Assembly (NCBI RefSeq): GCF_039652555.1 | Contig: NZ_JBDJAF010000001.1 | Span: 1,488,001-1,552,000 of the forward strand | Reading direction: 5' to 3' | DNA length: 64,000 nt | DNA from: Parafrigoribacterium mesophilum | GTDB lineage: Bacteria > Actinomycetota > Actinomycetes > Actinomycetales > Microbacteriaceae | Shown: positions 46,049 through 54,590 of the stretch, one piece after another | Layout: every line of letters begins with the position of its first letter | Position numbering within the stretch: the first letter of the stretch is position 1 | Notes under the pieces: generated by a model | Databases searched by the model: none | The model's input: the letters and a program-made list of their open reading frames with translations, nothing else | What the model was told of the DNA's origin: nothing | Position numbers and translations under genes: made by a program

Positions 46049-47011
46049 GTGAGCGTTGAAGGCGGCAAGAAGGCGATCATCGCCGCGATGCTAGCCAACC
46101 TGGGAATCGCGATCACCAAGTTCGTCGCGTGGGCCCTGTCCGGTTCGGCCTCGATGCTCGCCGAAGCGGTGCACTCGGTCGCTGACACCGGGAACCAGGT
46201 GCTGCTGCTACGCGGCTCCTACGTCTCAAAACGAAAAGCTGACCCGCAGCATCCATTCGGCTACGGCCGCGAACGCTACATCTATGCATTCGTGGTCGCG
46301 ATCATCTTGTTCAGTGTCGGCGGTGTCTTCTCGATCTACGAGGGCGTCGACAAGCTCACGCACCCGCACGAACTGTCAAACGCGTGGCTTCCGATCGTCG
46401 TGTTGCTGGTCGCGATCGTCCTCGAGTCTTTTTCGTTGCGTACCGCGGTGCGCGAGTCTAATCGCGTGCGCGGCAACGACAGCTGGCCCCAGTTCATCCG
46501 CCATGCCAAGGCACCTGAACTACCGGTGGTGTTGCTGGAAGACATCGCCGCACTGCTGGGACTGACCTTCGCCTTCATCGGGGTCGGCCTGACGATCCTC
46601 ACTGGCAACAGTTCCTTCGACGCGTTCGGCACCCTTGCGATCGGCGTGCTGTTGGTCGTGGTGGCCATTGTGCTCGGAATCGAGACGAAGAGCCTTCTGG
46701 TCGGGGAGGGCGCGAGCCCTGCGGATGTCGAAGCGATCCGTACCGCGATCAACTCGGGTGAGAACGTCGAGGCGCTCATCCACATGAAGACGCTCTACCT
46801 GGGTCCCGAAGAGCTCCTGGTGGGCGCCAAGGTCGCGTTCGGGCGGGAGAAGCGCCTGGCCGATGTCGCGACGCTGATCGATGCACTGGAGACACGCATC
46901 CGCGCCGCCGTCCCGATTGCCCGCGTGATCTACATCGAGCCGGACGTCTACCTGAAGCCGGGAGCCGAGAACCCGCCGACCGACACGATCGTGATCAAGA
47001 GCGCCGACTAG
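46049..47011 (+). CDS. cation diffusion facilitator family transporter
   Basis: 320 residues. Six helices; the metal site in helix 2 is SMLAEAVHSVADTGNQ (H and D ligands), helix 5 has LLEDIAALLGL, where HxxxD is replaced by E/D, and the cytoplasmic tail has HMKTLYLGPEELLVGAKV. Exports Zn, Mn, Fe or Co in exchange for protons; the changed helix 5 site argues against classic zinc specificity. Confidence 0.87.
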   Translation: MSVEGGKKAIIAAMLANLGIAITKFVAWALSGSASMLAEAVHSVADTGNQVLLLRGSYVSKRKADPQHPFGYGRERYIYAFVVAIILFSVGGVFSIYEGVDKLTHPHELSNAWLPIVVLLVAIVLESFSLRTAVRESNRVRGNDSWPQFIRHAKAPELPVVLLEDIAALLGLTFAFIGVGLTILTGNSSFDAFGTLAIGVLLVVVAIVLGIETKSLLVGEGASPADVEAIRTAINSGENVEALIHMKTLYLGPEELLVGAKVAFGREKRLADVATLIDALETRIRAAVPIARVIYIEPDVYLKPGAENPPTDTIVIKSAD

Positions 47012-47025
47012 CCCACCCGGCAATT

Positions 47026-47083
47026 GTTTCCATTCCGGCTAGTTGTTCCCGGCGCAACGGCAACAATTAGCCGCACCGGGAAC
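47026..47083. repeat. 58-bp palindromic intergenic repeat, copy 4
   Basis: Starts GTTTCCATTCCGGCTAGTTG and ends CGCACCGGGAAC, same length as copies 1-3. It fills the space between the convergent CDF and tadA genes. Confidence 0.85.
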
Positions 47084-47090
47084 TATCGGT

Positions 47091-47546
47091 TCAGCGCCGG
47101 GCGCCGAAGAAGTCGGTGAGCAACTGTGCGCACGCCGGCGTCTCGACGCCGGCGAACACTTCCACCCGGTGCGGAAGTCGCCGATCGCGCAGCAGATCGT
47201 GCACCGAGCCTGCCGCGCCGGCCTTGTCGTCCCACGCTCCGAACACGACCACCGGCACCCTCGCGGCCAGAATCGCGCCGGCGCACATCGGGCACGGCTC
47301 CAGTGTCACCACCAGGGTGGTGCCGAGGAGCTGCCAGTCGCCGAGCTTCTGCGCTGCCGCACGCAGGGCAAGGATTTCGGCGTGTGCGGTCGGATCCTGA
47401 CGCAACTCGCGTTCGTTATGGGCCGCCGCGAGCAGCGTTCCGGATGCGTCGAAAACGAGCGCCCCCACGGGCACGTCGCCGCTTTCGGCGGCCCCTCGTG
47501 CCTCGGCGACAGCTCGTAGCATCCACTGCCCGTACTCGTCGACCAT
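47091..47546 (-). CDS. tadA: tRNA-specific adenosine deaminase
   Basis: 151 residues from ATG 47546. Zinc deaminase motifs H55-A-E57 and P84-C-P-M-C88. Converts A34 to inosine in tRNA-Arg(ACG), the tRNA gene found at 53100-53172. Divergent from upp with only 24 bases between starts. Confidence 0.92.
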   Translation of the reverse strand: MVDEYGQWMLRAVAEARGAAESGDVPVGALVFDASGTLLAAAHNERELRQDPTAHAEILALRAAAQKLGDWQLLGTTLVVTLEPCPMCAGAILAARVPVVVFGAWDDKAGAAGSVHDLLRDRRLPHRVEVFAGVETPACAQLLTDFFGARR

Positions 47547-47557
47547 GACCCCTCCAG

Positions 47558-47563
47558 TAGATT
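47558..47563 (+). promoter_or_regulatory. -10 hexamer of leaderless-type upp promoter
   Basis: TAGATT ends 7 bases before the upp ATG and no ribosome binding site fits between them. Confidence 0.45.
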
Positions 47564-47570
47564 TGAGCAT

Positions 47571-48206
47571 ATGCGAGTCCACGTTGCCGACCACCCCCTC
47601 ATCACCCACAAGCTCACCGTGTTGCGCGACAAGACGACGCCGTCGCCGACGTTCCGTGCACTCGCCGAGGAGCTGGTTACTCTGCTCGCCTATGAGGCGA
47701 CCCGCAACGTGCGTGTGGAGCCGGTGACGGTGGAAACTCCCGTCGCCACGGCGACCGGCCTCGCGATCAGCAAGCCCAGGCCACTAGTCGTACCGATCCT
47801 CCGGGCAGGCCTGGGCATGCTCGAGGGCATGGTCAAACTCGTACCGACCGCCGAAGTCGGGTTTCTCGGCATGGTGCGCAACGAGACCACGCTGAAGCCG
47901 GCGATCTACGCGGAACGGCTCCCGGACGACCTCTCAAACCGCCAGTGCTTTGTGATCGACCCAATGCTCGCCACCGGCGGATCCTTGATCGCGGCCATCC
48001 ACTACCTCTTCGACCGCGGAGCCGTCGACGTCACCGCGATCTGCCTCATCGGCGCGCCGGAGGGCCTGGCGGCGGTTGAGGAAGCCACGAAGGGAAGCGA
48101 AGTAGCGATCGTGCTCGGTGCACTCGATGAACGGCTCAACGACGTCGGTTACATCGTGCCAGGGCTCGGCGACGCTGGTGACCGTTTGTACGGCACCGTC
48201 GACTGA
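47571..48206 (+). CDS. upp: uracil phosphoribosyltransferase
   Basis: 211 residues, full family length. VPILRAGLGMLEG and the PRPP loop FVIDPMLATGGSLIAA are diagnostic, with the uracil-binding end YIVPGLGDAGDRLYGT. Salvages uracil to UMP. Confidence 0.95.
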   Translation: MRVHVADHPLITHKLTVLRDKTTPSPTFRALAEELVTLLAYEATRNVRVEPVTVETPVATATGLAISKPRPLVVPILRAGLGMLEGMVKLVPTAEVGFLGMVRNETTLKPAIYAERLPDDLSNRQCFVIDPMLATGGSLIAAIHYLFDRGAVDVTAICLIGAPEGLAAVEEATKGSEVAIVLGALDERLNDVGYIVPGLGDAGDRLYGTVD

Positions 48207-48517
48207 CGGCTGCTCAAAACTTGATTTTCCTGCTCCGATGCAAGATAGTTGCATCTATGACTGACAACGTGCACGCCCTGACCTCCTGCGAGGCTCCTGG
48301 GACTGCCGGCATGATGCTGATGCCCGGCAGCGTTGTCACGTGTTGTCGAATGCGTGCTTAATCGGCTCAACCTGCCGAGTTCCGCCTGAGAAACCTAGCG
48401 CGGACTCCCGGATTCCGATCCTCATAACGGTCGGTACCCGCACCACTCGTAACACCCAGAAGGATCCAACCCTCATCATTAGAGGCCTTCACCTCAGTTG
48501 TTCAGGATCGTTCTTCA
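48207..48517. other. non-coding gap upstream of the winged-helix gene
   Basis: No convincing frame. A hairpin (CTGCCGGCAT...ATGCCCGGCAG, 48303-48330) lacks a T-run, so a terminator is unsure. The long untranslated stretch before the regulator gene could hold its promoter and leader. Confidence 0.4.
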
Positions 48518-49303
48518 ATGTCTATCGCTCTGGAAACCTCTCTACCCACCACCGACTTCGATAGCGACCACGCAGCATCGCGTCCACCGCTCTCGCGCAT
48601 CCCCGACCCCGCTATTCTCCACAGTGTCCATCACGGTGGCCACGCGTCCGATACCACCATCGGGGATGCCCCGGCTCCAACGTCACGTCTCCGCGCCATC
48701 CCCGAGGGCACACAGGCCCGCGGCTTTGTGCTCTATGTCGGAGTCGACGAGGATAAGGCGGAAGCCGCTGGCATCGATCTCGGTGGCCTCGTCTCCGCAC
48801 TTAAGAAGCTCACTGCCCAACTCGTCCCGACCTCAGAAACGTACGCGGCCGTCGCGCTGGCACCACAAGGAGCCGGTGGCCGCGACGTCGACGTGGTGCG
48901 TCTCGCCCTGCAGGATCCGTCCGCTCTCGCGCACCATCGGGAGCAGGAAGTTCCAGTGGAAAAGCACCGCAACGGTGTGGTGGTGGACCTTTCGCGCAAG
49001 CGGGTGTTGCTGGACGACGAGCAGGCGGCGCTCACCTATAAGGAATTCGAGCTGTTGCAGTACCTCGTGCTCCGCGAGGGCAACACCATCGATCGCAGTG
49101 AGTTGATCAGCGCCCTGTGGGGTGCCGAGGACGACGAGGCGCCGAACGAACGCACCATCGACGTTCACGTACGCCGGCTGCGCGCAAAGCTGGGTGGCTA
49201 CGAAGACATCGTGCGAACGGTACGGGGCGTCGGTTACCGCTTCGACCGCCACGCGGATGTCTCGGTGCGGCACGCCAGCGCTCCGTCGCCCGACTTCTTC
49301 TAA
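48518..49303 (+). CDS. OmpR-type winged-helix regulator without receiver domain
   Basis: 261 residues. Residues ~1-65 are low-complexity; ~66-115 (GFVLYVGVDEDKAEAAGIDL) form a small domain I do not recognise; ~150-245 are a complete OmpR/PhoB DNA-binding domain (LTYKEFELLQYLVLREGNTI, NERTIDVHVRRLRAKLG, VRGVGYRF). No phospho-acceptor receiver and no kinase nearby, so control must be non-classical. Confidence 0.82.
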   Translation: MSIALETSLPTTDFDSDHAASRPPLSRIPDPAILHSVHHGGHASDTTIGDAPAPTSRLRAIPEGTQARGFVLYVGVDEDKAEAAGIDLGGLVSALKKLTAQLVPTSETYAAVALAPQGAGGRDVDVVRLALQDPSALAHHREQEVPVEKHRNGVVVDLSRKRVLLDDEQAALTYKEFELLQYLVLREGNTIDRSELISALWGAEDDEAPNERTIDVHVRRLRAKLGGYEDIVRTVRGVGYRFDRHADVSVRHASAPSPDFF

Positions 49304-49412
49304 GCACCACCAAAGCCATCTTTCAGCGCTCCACGGGAACGGCCAAGGCGTCGCTCCACAGCGCGTAGAGCTGTTTCAGGTCTATCGTCGAACCCCGTTA
49401 GCTATTACGTCA

Positions 49413-49750
49413 CTACACCTCAGGTGGAACGCTTCTCGGTCGCTGCGGTCGTCGTTTGTGGTTTGCTTTGGTTTGTGTGAGGGTGGCGGATCGGCTGGTG
49501 GGGTACCAGTTTCCGGTGTTGTCGAGCCAGGGTGGGTATTTCACTTCGGGTAGTCCGTTGACCATGCGGAATTGCCAGCCGGAGGTGTCGAGGGTGCGGT
49601 GGTGGAACCAGCACAGGATCATGCCGTTGTCGGTGTGGGTGGCAGGCTGAGCAGGTCGTCCTCGGACATGCCACCCAGTCCGCGCGGATCCAGCACCGCG
49701 GCCACCCGTGCGGTAATCCCATCCAATACTCTGGTGGTGGGGTTTCCCAT
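49413..49750 (-). pseudogene. remnant of DUF222/HNH endonuclease gene with internal deletion
   Basis: An N-terminal piece starts at ATG 49750 (MGNPTTRVLDGITARVAAVL) and breaks after ~40 residues. The C-terminal piece is in another frame (CWFHHRTLDTSGWQFRM to 49413), which is the usual end of actinobacterial DUF222-HNH proteins. Around 350-400 middle residues, including the DUF222 core, are gone. Confidence 0.7.
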
Positions 49751-49917
49751 ACCCCTATTTTGCCACCGAACGCAAGCAGTATCGTATCTTTCTTCGATGT
49801 TGTGGATAACCATATCCGCCATTGACGCGTCGATAGTTGGCCTACGGTGTACTAGGGAAGCACCAGCTTCGGGTGGTGAGAACTCATCATGGCCGTATGT
49901 GTGTTCGTCATCGTTGC

Positions 49918-49976
49918 AGGGGTCTCGACACTTCGACAAGCTCAGTGGAGCCCAGGCTCGACCACCGGAGAAAGCA
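49918..49976. repeat. dispersed GTCTCGAC...GCTCGACCACCGG repeat
   Basis: Contains GGTCTCGACACTTCGACAAG and GGCTCGACCACCGG; part recurs at 49990-50013 (CTCGACACTTCGAC) and in shorter form at 53258-53284. Such repeats are common between genes in Microbacteriaceae. Confidence 0.6.
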
Positions 49977-50115
49977 CCCGGGAAGGGCGCGGGACTCGAC
50001 ACTTCGACTGGTCGGGAGTGAGGAGAATTGGTTCCTTTCCCGTGCGTAAAAAAGATTTTGGGAAATAACGTTTGGATAACTAGCGCCTGTTACCGAACTG
50101 TTATATAGTCTTCAA

Positions 50116-50217
50116 CAAGCAGAGGTTGTTTGCTGTGGCAGGCTCTGTGGAATGTGATTGCAGGACACTCTTGGTGCAAGGGAGAGGGCCCGTCGTTAGC
50201 CTCTACGACGGGCCCTC
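50116..50217 (+). ncRNA. candidate small RNA ending in a strong hairpin
   Basis: A TATAGT hexamer at 50104-50109 would start transcription near 50116. About 100 bases later comes a perfect 13-bp stem, GAGGGCCCGTCGT with ACGACGGGCCCTC (50184-50217, 8-base loop). No frame of note lies inside. No good -35 is seen and no T-run follows the stem, so this is a candidate only; it could instead be the leader or insulator of the MarR gene. Confidence 0.35.
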
Positions 50218-50255
50218 GATTCCGTTAACGGCTTCGCGCGCCTTTGAGTCGCGCT

Positions 50256-50271
50256 ACCGTACTGCTACGGT
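50256..50271. promoter_or_regulatory. probable MarR operator
   Basis: ACCGTACTGCTACGGT: perfect six-base arms, 4-base spacer, 44 bases before the MarR-type gene start. Position suits autoregulation. Confidence 0.45.
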
Positions 50272-50315
50272 TCTAGATGCATTCGTATCGACGCGGATGT
50301 GACCCTGGAGGCGGT

Positions 50316-50762
50316 ATGGCGCAGGAACGAGCCCTTGCGGTGAAGGCCTGGGAATCTCTCTTCCGAGCCCAGGTGACGGTGATGCGCCGACTGGCCGCGG
50401 AGTTCCCGAAGGGCGAGGTCTCGCTCGCCGAATACGACGTGCTGTTCACCCTCTCCACCCAACCCGGGCGGCGTCTGCGCGCCCGCGATCTCGGCAAGCA
50501 CGTGCTACTGACCCAGCCGAGCGTGAGTCGGATGACCGACAGACTCGTGCGCCGAAAGCTGGTCAGCAAGTGCCCCGACCCTGGTGATGGGCGCGGCATC
50601 ATCGTTCAACTGAGCGACGAGGGTTTCGAGGTGTTTCGCAGGGCAGCCGCGACTCACATGGCGTCTATCCGCGAGGCCGTGGGTGGGGCGCTTACCGCTG
50701 AGGAACTCGTACAGCTCACCGAGTTGACCGACAAACTGCGTCGCTATCAGGTGGATCGCTAG
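50316..50762 (+). CDS. MarR-family regulator
   Basis: 148 residues from ATG 50316, which has GGAGG 5 bases upstream. Winged helix: AEYDVLFTLSTQPGRRLRARDLGK, LTQPSVSRMTDRLVRRKLV recognition helix and wing DPGDGRGIIVQLSDEG. Helical dimerisation ends. Its TAG overlaps the stop of the convergent aminotransferase (CTAG). Ligand unknown. Confidence 0.87.
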   Translation: MAQERALAVKAWESLFRAQVTVMRRLAAEFPKGEVSLAEYDVLFTLSTQPGRRLRARDLGKHVLLTQPSVSRMTDRLVRRKLVSKCPDPGDGRGIIVQLSDEGFEVFRRAAATHMASIREAVGGALTAEELVQLTELTDKLRRYQVDR

Positions 50763-52495
50763 CTCAGACACTCCGCAGGCAGCTCGAACCACCTCAGATG
50801 TTCGAAGCCTTCGCCTAGCTGCGCCACGATGTCGCCACTGACGAGTTCGGTCTCCGGGATCGCCTCCAGAAGCAGATCAGCCGCCGCAAGCGCGTCGGCG
50901 TAGGCGCTCTCTGGCGCCCGGTCATCGTGGCGGGGGAAGCGCAACTGGCCGTCGTCGTCGTAACGGAGTTGGTTCAGCCGCAGCGGCGGTTCGATGGGAC
51001 CATCGCGGTGTTTCCACAGCCCCCTGGCCGCATCGAAGCGGTACTGCGGCAATAGTTGCCAGCCATGGTCCGCGACCCAGGCCACCGCCTGCACAATGTA
51101 GCGGAAGGTCTCTTCGCTGATGAAGTAATTGAAGTTGACACGCACCCACCCCGGCTTGATGCCCTCGCATCCGCCGAGCACCTCACGCTCGAATTCGTGC
51201 GAACGCTCCAAGTCGATTCCGAGTAGCCGATGTCCGTACGGGCCGGCGCAGGAGCATCCACCGCGACTCTGGATGCCGAACACGTCGTTGAGCATGGCCA
51301 CAATCGCGTTGTGATGCAGGAGCTTGCCCCCACTGCGCTTCACCACGAACGACACGATGGATAGCCGCTCCGCATCGGGGTTGCCGAGCACTTGAATCGA
51401 CGGATGTGCGTTCCACGCGGTCACTGCGCGACGCAAGAAGTCTCGTTCGTGCGCCTGAATGGTGTCGAGACCTACGGCCTGCTTGAGTGCGAAGACAAGC
51501 CCGGCCCTGATCGACTCTACGATGGCGGGGGTGCCACCCTCTTCGCGGTGCTCAGGGTTGGTGAGGTATTGGTGGTCGTTCGGGTTCACATAGCTGACCG
51601 TGCCACCACCGACGACGACCGGCACCGCGTTGGTCAGTAGTTTGCGGCTGACAATGAGGACACCCGGGGTGCCGGGGCCGCCGATGAATTTGTGCGGAGA
51701 CAGGAAGATGGCGTCTTTGCGCTCGGCCGGATTCCCGGTATCGGGGTTCATCTCCACATCCACGTAGGGCGCCGCCGCGGCAAAGTCCCACAACGCGAGT
51801 GCGCCGTGCTCGTGCAGCAGACGGGTGATGCCGTGGGTGTCGCTGAGAATGCCGGTCACATTGCTTGCCGCGCTGAACGAGCCGATCTTGAGCGGCCGGC
51901 CCGCATAGGTCCGCAATTCATCCGCCAGCTGCTGCTGGTCGATGTGGCCGTCGCCGTCTTCGTGAATGGTGACGACGTCGGCGATCGACTCGCGCCAGGG
52001 CAACTCGTTGCTGTGGTGTTCAAACGGTCCGATGAACACCACAGGTCGCTCGTCGGCTGGGATGTTCCCGCTGAGGTCATAGGCGACATCCAGTTCCTTC
52101 GGCAGCCGAAGGCCCAGGATGCCGACGAGCTTGTCGATCGCCCCGGTCGATCCACTGCCGACGAAGATCACGAGCGTGTCGTCGTCGCCGTGGACGGCAT
52201 CCCGGATGATTTGTCGCGCGTCCTCACGAAGACGCGTGGTCTGCAGGCCGGTACCGCTGCTCTCCGAGTGGGTGTTCGCGTAGCGCGGTAACACCTCGTC
52301 CCGCACGAAGTCCTCGATGAAACTCAGGGCGCGTCCGCTGGCCGTGTAGTCGGCGTAGGTGACCGGGCGCGGGCCGAACGGACCGAGCATCAACCTGTCA
52401 TCGCCGATCACGCAGTCGCGGATGCGAGTCAGGAGCGCTGGCTCAGGCAATGTTGTGTCGCGTGGCGGGATCACGCTTTCGGTGATCTGGTGCAT
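50759..52495 (-). CDS. class V aminotransferase, SufS/cysteine desulfurase-like
   Basis: 578 residues, ~150 longer than SufS. PLP motifs: HHSNELPWRES, ALALWDFAAAAPYVDV and the PLP Lys in FLSPHKFIGGPGTPGVL; GGCSCAGPYGHRLLG holds a Cys in the region used by desulfurases. A ~90-residue C-terminal extension follows the fold. No suf genes are adjacent, so the role is open: desulfurase, selenocysteine lyase or another aminotransferase. ATG start at 52495. Confidence 0.82.
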   Translation of the reverse strand: MHQITESVIPPRDTTLPEPALLTRIRDCVIGDDRLMLGPFGPRPVTYADYTASGRALSFIEDFVRDEVLPRYANTHSESSGTGLQTTRLREDARQIIRDAVHGDDDTLVIFVGSGSTGAIDKLVGILGLRLPKELDVAYDLSGNIPADERPVVFIGPFEHHSNELPWRESIADVVTIHEDGDGHIDQQQLADELRTYAGRPLKIGSFSAASNVTGILSDTHGITRLLHEHGALALWDFAAAAPYVDVEMNPDTGNPAERKDAIFLSPHKFIGGPGTPGVLIVSRKLLTNAVPVVVGGGTVSYVNPNDHQYLTNPEHREEGGTPAIVESIRAGLVFALKQAVGLDTIQAHERDFLRRAVTAWNAHPSIQVLGNPDAERLSIVSFVVKRSGGKLLHHNAIVAMLNDVFGIQSRGGCSCAGPYGHRLLGIDLERSHEFEREVLGGCEGIKPGWVRVNFNYFISEETFRYIVQAVAWVADHGWQLLPQYRFDAARGLWKHRDGPIEPPLRLNQLRYDDDGQLRFPRHDDRAPESAYADALAAADLLLEAIPETELVSGDIVAQLGEGFEHLRWFELPAECLS

Positions 52496-52533
52496 GGCGT
52501 GACCCTAACCTATGCGGCGCGTGTCCACCAGGG

Positions 52534-52557
52534 GTGCGCCTGGAGGGATCTGAACCC
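52534..52557 (-). repeat. duplicated 3' end of tRNA-Arg (attachment-site-like)
   Basis: 24 bases that match 53099-53122 (the 3' acceptor and T-arm of tRNA-Arg) in 22 positions and in the same orientation. It marks the far end of a ~560-bp segment next to the tRNA gene, as left by integration and decay of an element. Confidence 0.55.
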
Positions 52558-52760
52558 ACGGGGACTACCCCAATGACTGCGGGAGCAACCCGGCCGATGC
52601 CTGATTCTACGGACTTTTTTATGCCTCTTCAATTATTGAGTGCCTATTGAATTGTGGGGTTTCGTGAGGACTAACGTGCGCGGAGTGACGCCGGCTGTGG
52701 GCTTGAAAGGGTTGATCGCCAGTCTCGATAACGCGCCTGCCTCGATTCAGGCTGGCGAGT

Positions 52761-52931
52761 TCAGAGGCCGCGGATCAGCCATTCGTGGTCGGGGCTTCGC
52801 CCGCCGTCCACATCAGGCGCATCCGATGCCGGTATAGAGATAACCTGCTCCTCGAACGGCACCTGCTCGGGCAAGACACTCCAGCGGTTGGCGGGATCGG
52901 AGGCATCGGCCTCCCGTTCAGGGTTTTCCAT
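52761..52931 (-). CDS. possible 56-aa acidic protein
   Basis: Frame starts MENPEREADASDPANRWSVL at ATG 52931 and ends HEWLIRGL. Acidic and Pro-rich. It lies between the tRNA-Arg gene and its duplicated fragment. No clear ribosome site, no family. The remaining ~350 bases of the gap hold nothing I can support. Confidence 0.3.
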   Translation of the reverse strand: MENPEREADASDPANRWSVLPEQVPFEEQVISIPASDAPDVDGGRSPDHEWLIRGL

Positions 52932-53099
52932 CACATCCGCAAGTTTGCTCTCCCGGGTCGCAGCGTGTCCAGACTGGGGCCGATGGAGCACGCTTGGATG
53001 CTGTGCGCGCTGAATCAGTTGTGGGGCTTTCGTGGGGTTCGAGCCCTGCGAAGCGGCAAATAGCCCCGTAATCACTGGGATTCCGGGGCTATTGGATCG

Positions 53100-53172
53100 T
53101 GCGCCCGGAGGGATTTGAACCCCCGACCTATTGATCCGTAGTCAATTGCTCTATCCGCTGAGCTACGGGCGC
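53100..53172 (-). tRNA. tRNA-Arg(ACG)
   Basis: Read on the minus strand: acceptor GCGCCCG pairs with CGGGCGC, D-arm GCTCAGCGGATAGAGC, anticodon stem ATTGA/TCAAT with loop CTACGGA (anticodon ACG), T-arm GGGGGTTCAAATCCC (arm written from the helix and loop), discriminator A. CCA is not encoded. Decodes CGU/CGC/CGA after A34-to-I editing by TadA. Confidence 0.95.
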
Positions 53173-53361
53173 AAGCCGCTTGGCGGCGTAAAACCGTGAC
53201 AAGCCGACCTAGCGACTATACCAGCGTGGGAGGGGCGGCACGTCGACACGGGTGCACCGGGTCTCGACGGGGCTCGACCACCGGGACGCCGCACCTCGCC
53301 CCGCCGGAACGCGGCACCTCGGACGCCGGAACACTCGCCGCGGACGTTGCGCGCCAGCGAT

Positions 53362-54360
53362 CTACGCAAGGTACTCGTACAGCTCGGGGCAGCGCAGCAT
53401 CTTCAGCGCGCGGGTCTCGAGCTGACGCACCCGCTCTCGCGATACTCCAAGGATGCTTCCCACCTGCTCGAACGTCATAGGCCGGTTGCCCTTCAGTCCG
53501 TAGCGGAACTGCAAGATCTGCGCCTCGCGACTGGGCAGTTCGCACACTCGCTTGTGCAATTCGTCGTTGCGTACTCCGATCGTCACGATTTCCGCAACGG
53601 GCGTCAGATCGGCATCCTCAATGAGGTCGCCCAATTCGAACGACTCATCGCCGACGGCCGTCTGAAGCGACACCCCGTCGCGATCGACGCTCAGCAGGCG
53701 TTCGACCTCGTCCCCGGTCAACTGCGCTTCCGCCGCGATCTCCTCGAAGGTGGCCTCTCGGCCCAGCGAGACGGACAGCTCCCGAGCCATTCGCGTGAGC
53801 TTGGTGATCTTCTCAGCGGTGTGCACGGGAACTCGGATGAGCGCCCCGGTGTCGGCAATGCTCCGCGAGATCGACTGACGGATCCACCACATCGCATACG
53901 TTGAGAACTTGAACCCTTTCCGATGGTCGAACTTCTTCACCGCTCGGTCGAGGCCGACATTGCCCTCCTGAATCAAGTCCATCAGCGGTACGCCGCAGCC
54001 GGAATAGCGCTTCGCGACGCTCACCACCAGCTTGAGGTTGCAGGAGACGAATCGTTCGTAGGCCACGTTGCCATCGTGCTGCAACCACTTCAGGTCGCGT
54101 CGAGTTTCGGAATCGGCGTCTTGGCCGGACTCCAGCCTCTCTTGAGCGAAGAGGCCGATTTCGATGCGACGGGAAAGATCCGATTCTTCCTCCGCGGTGA
54201 GGACGGGAAATTTTCCGATCTGTTGCAGATAATCGCGGACCGCGTCGAGCGACCCTCCTGTGATTTCCGGATTGTGATGCGAAGCTGAATCCGGGGTCGC
54301 TCGAAATGAAGGTCGTGCTTCCTGCTCGTCGAGGTAGTCGATGTGAACGGCATTGGACAT
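53362..54360 (-). CDS. sigma-70 family RNA polymerase sigma factor, HrdB/SigB-like group 2
   Basis: 332 residues from ATG 54360 with AAGGGAAG upstream. Region 1.2 (DAVRDYLQQIGKFPVLTAEEE), region 2 (LIQEGNVGLDRAVKKFDHRK, FSTYAMWWIRQSISR), region 3 (TAEKITKLTRMARELS) and region 4 (FRYGLKGNRPMTFEQVG, VSRERVRQLETRALKML). It lacks the long acidic N-terminal part of the primary factor, so it is a group 2 alternative factor. No anti-sigma neighbour. Divergent from a TetR gene. Confidence 0.9.
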   Translation of the reverse strand: MSNAVHIDYLDEQEARPSFRATPDSASHHNPEITGGSLDAVRDYLQQIGKFPVLTAEEESDLSRRIEIGLFAQERLESGQDADSETRRDLKWLQHDGNVAYERFVSCNLKLVVSVAKRYSGCGVPLMDLIQEGNVGLDRAVKKFDHRKGFKFSTYAMWWIRQSISRSIADTGALIRVPVHTAEKITKLTRMARELSVSLGREATFEEIAAEAQLTGDEVERLLSVDRDGVSLQTAVGDESFELGDLIEDADLTPVAEIVTIGVRNDELHKRVCELPSREAQILQFRYGLKGNRPMTFEQVGSILGVSRERVRQLETRALKMLRCPELYEYLA

Positions 54361-54590
54361 TGTGCTTCCCTTTCGTTCTTCCAGCGATCCCTAAGGTTGG
54401 GGACCGCTTGATGAGTCCGGTCGAGCTGTTTACGAAATCGCACTGGAAAGAACGATCTCTCTACCTTTCATATCGGCACGAAAAATCCCGAACAAGGGGT
54501 TGAACTCCCACCATTCGGCTGCTACACGCGCGTGATAGCGCAGGAAATGTGGCTTGTTGGGACGAAATTTGCGGGTAACCTAACCGCAGG

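Noticed and set aside
48303..48330. hairpin CTGCCGGCAT/ATGCCCGGCAG after upp as a terminator
   Set aside because: One bulge, no T-run, and it is ~100 bases from the upp stop. Kept only as a note.
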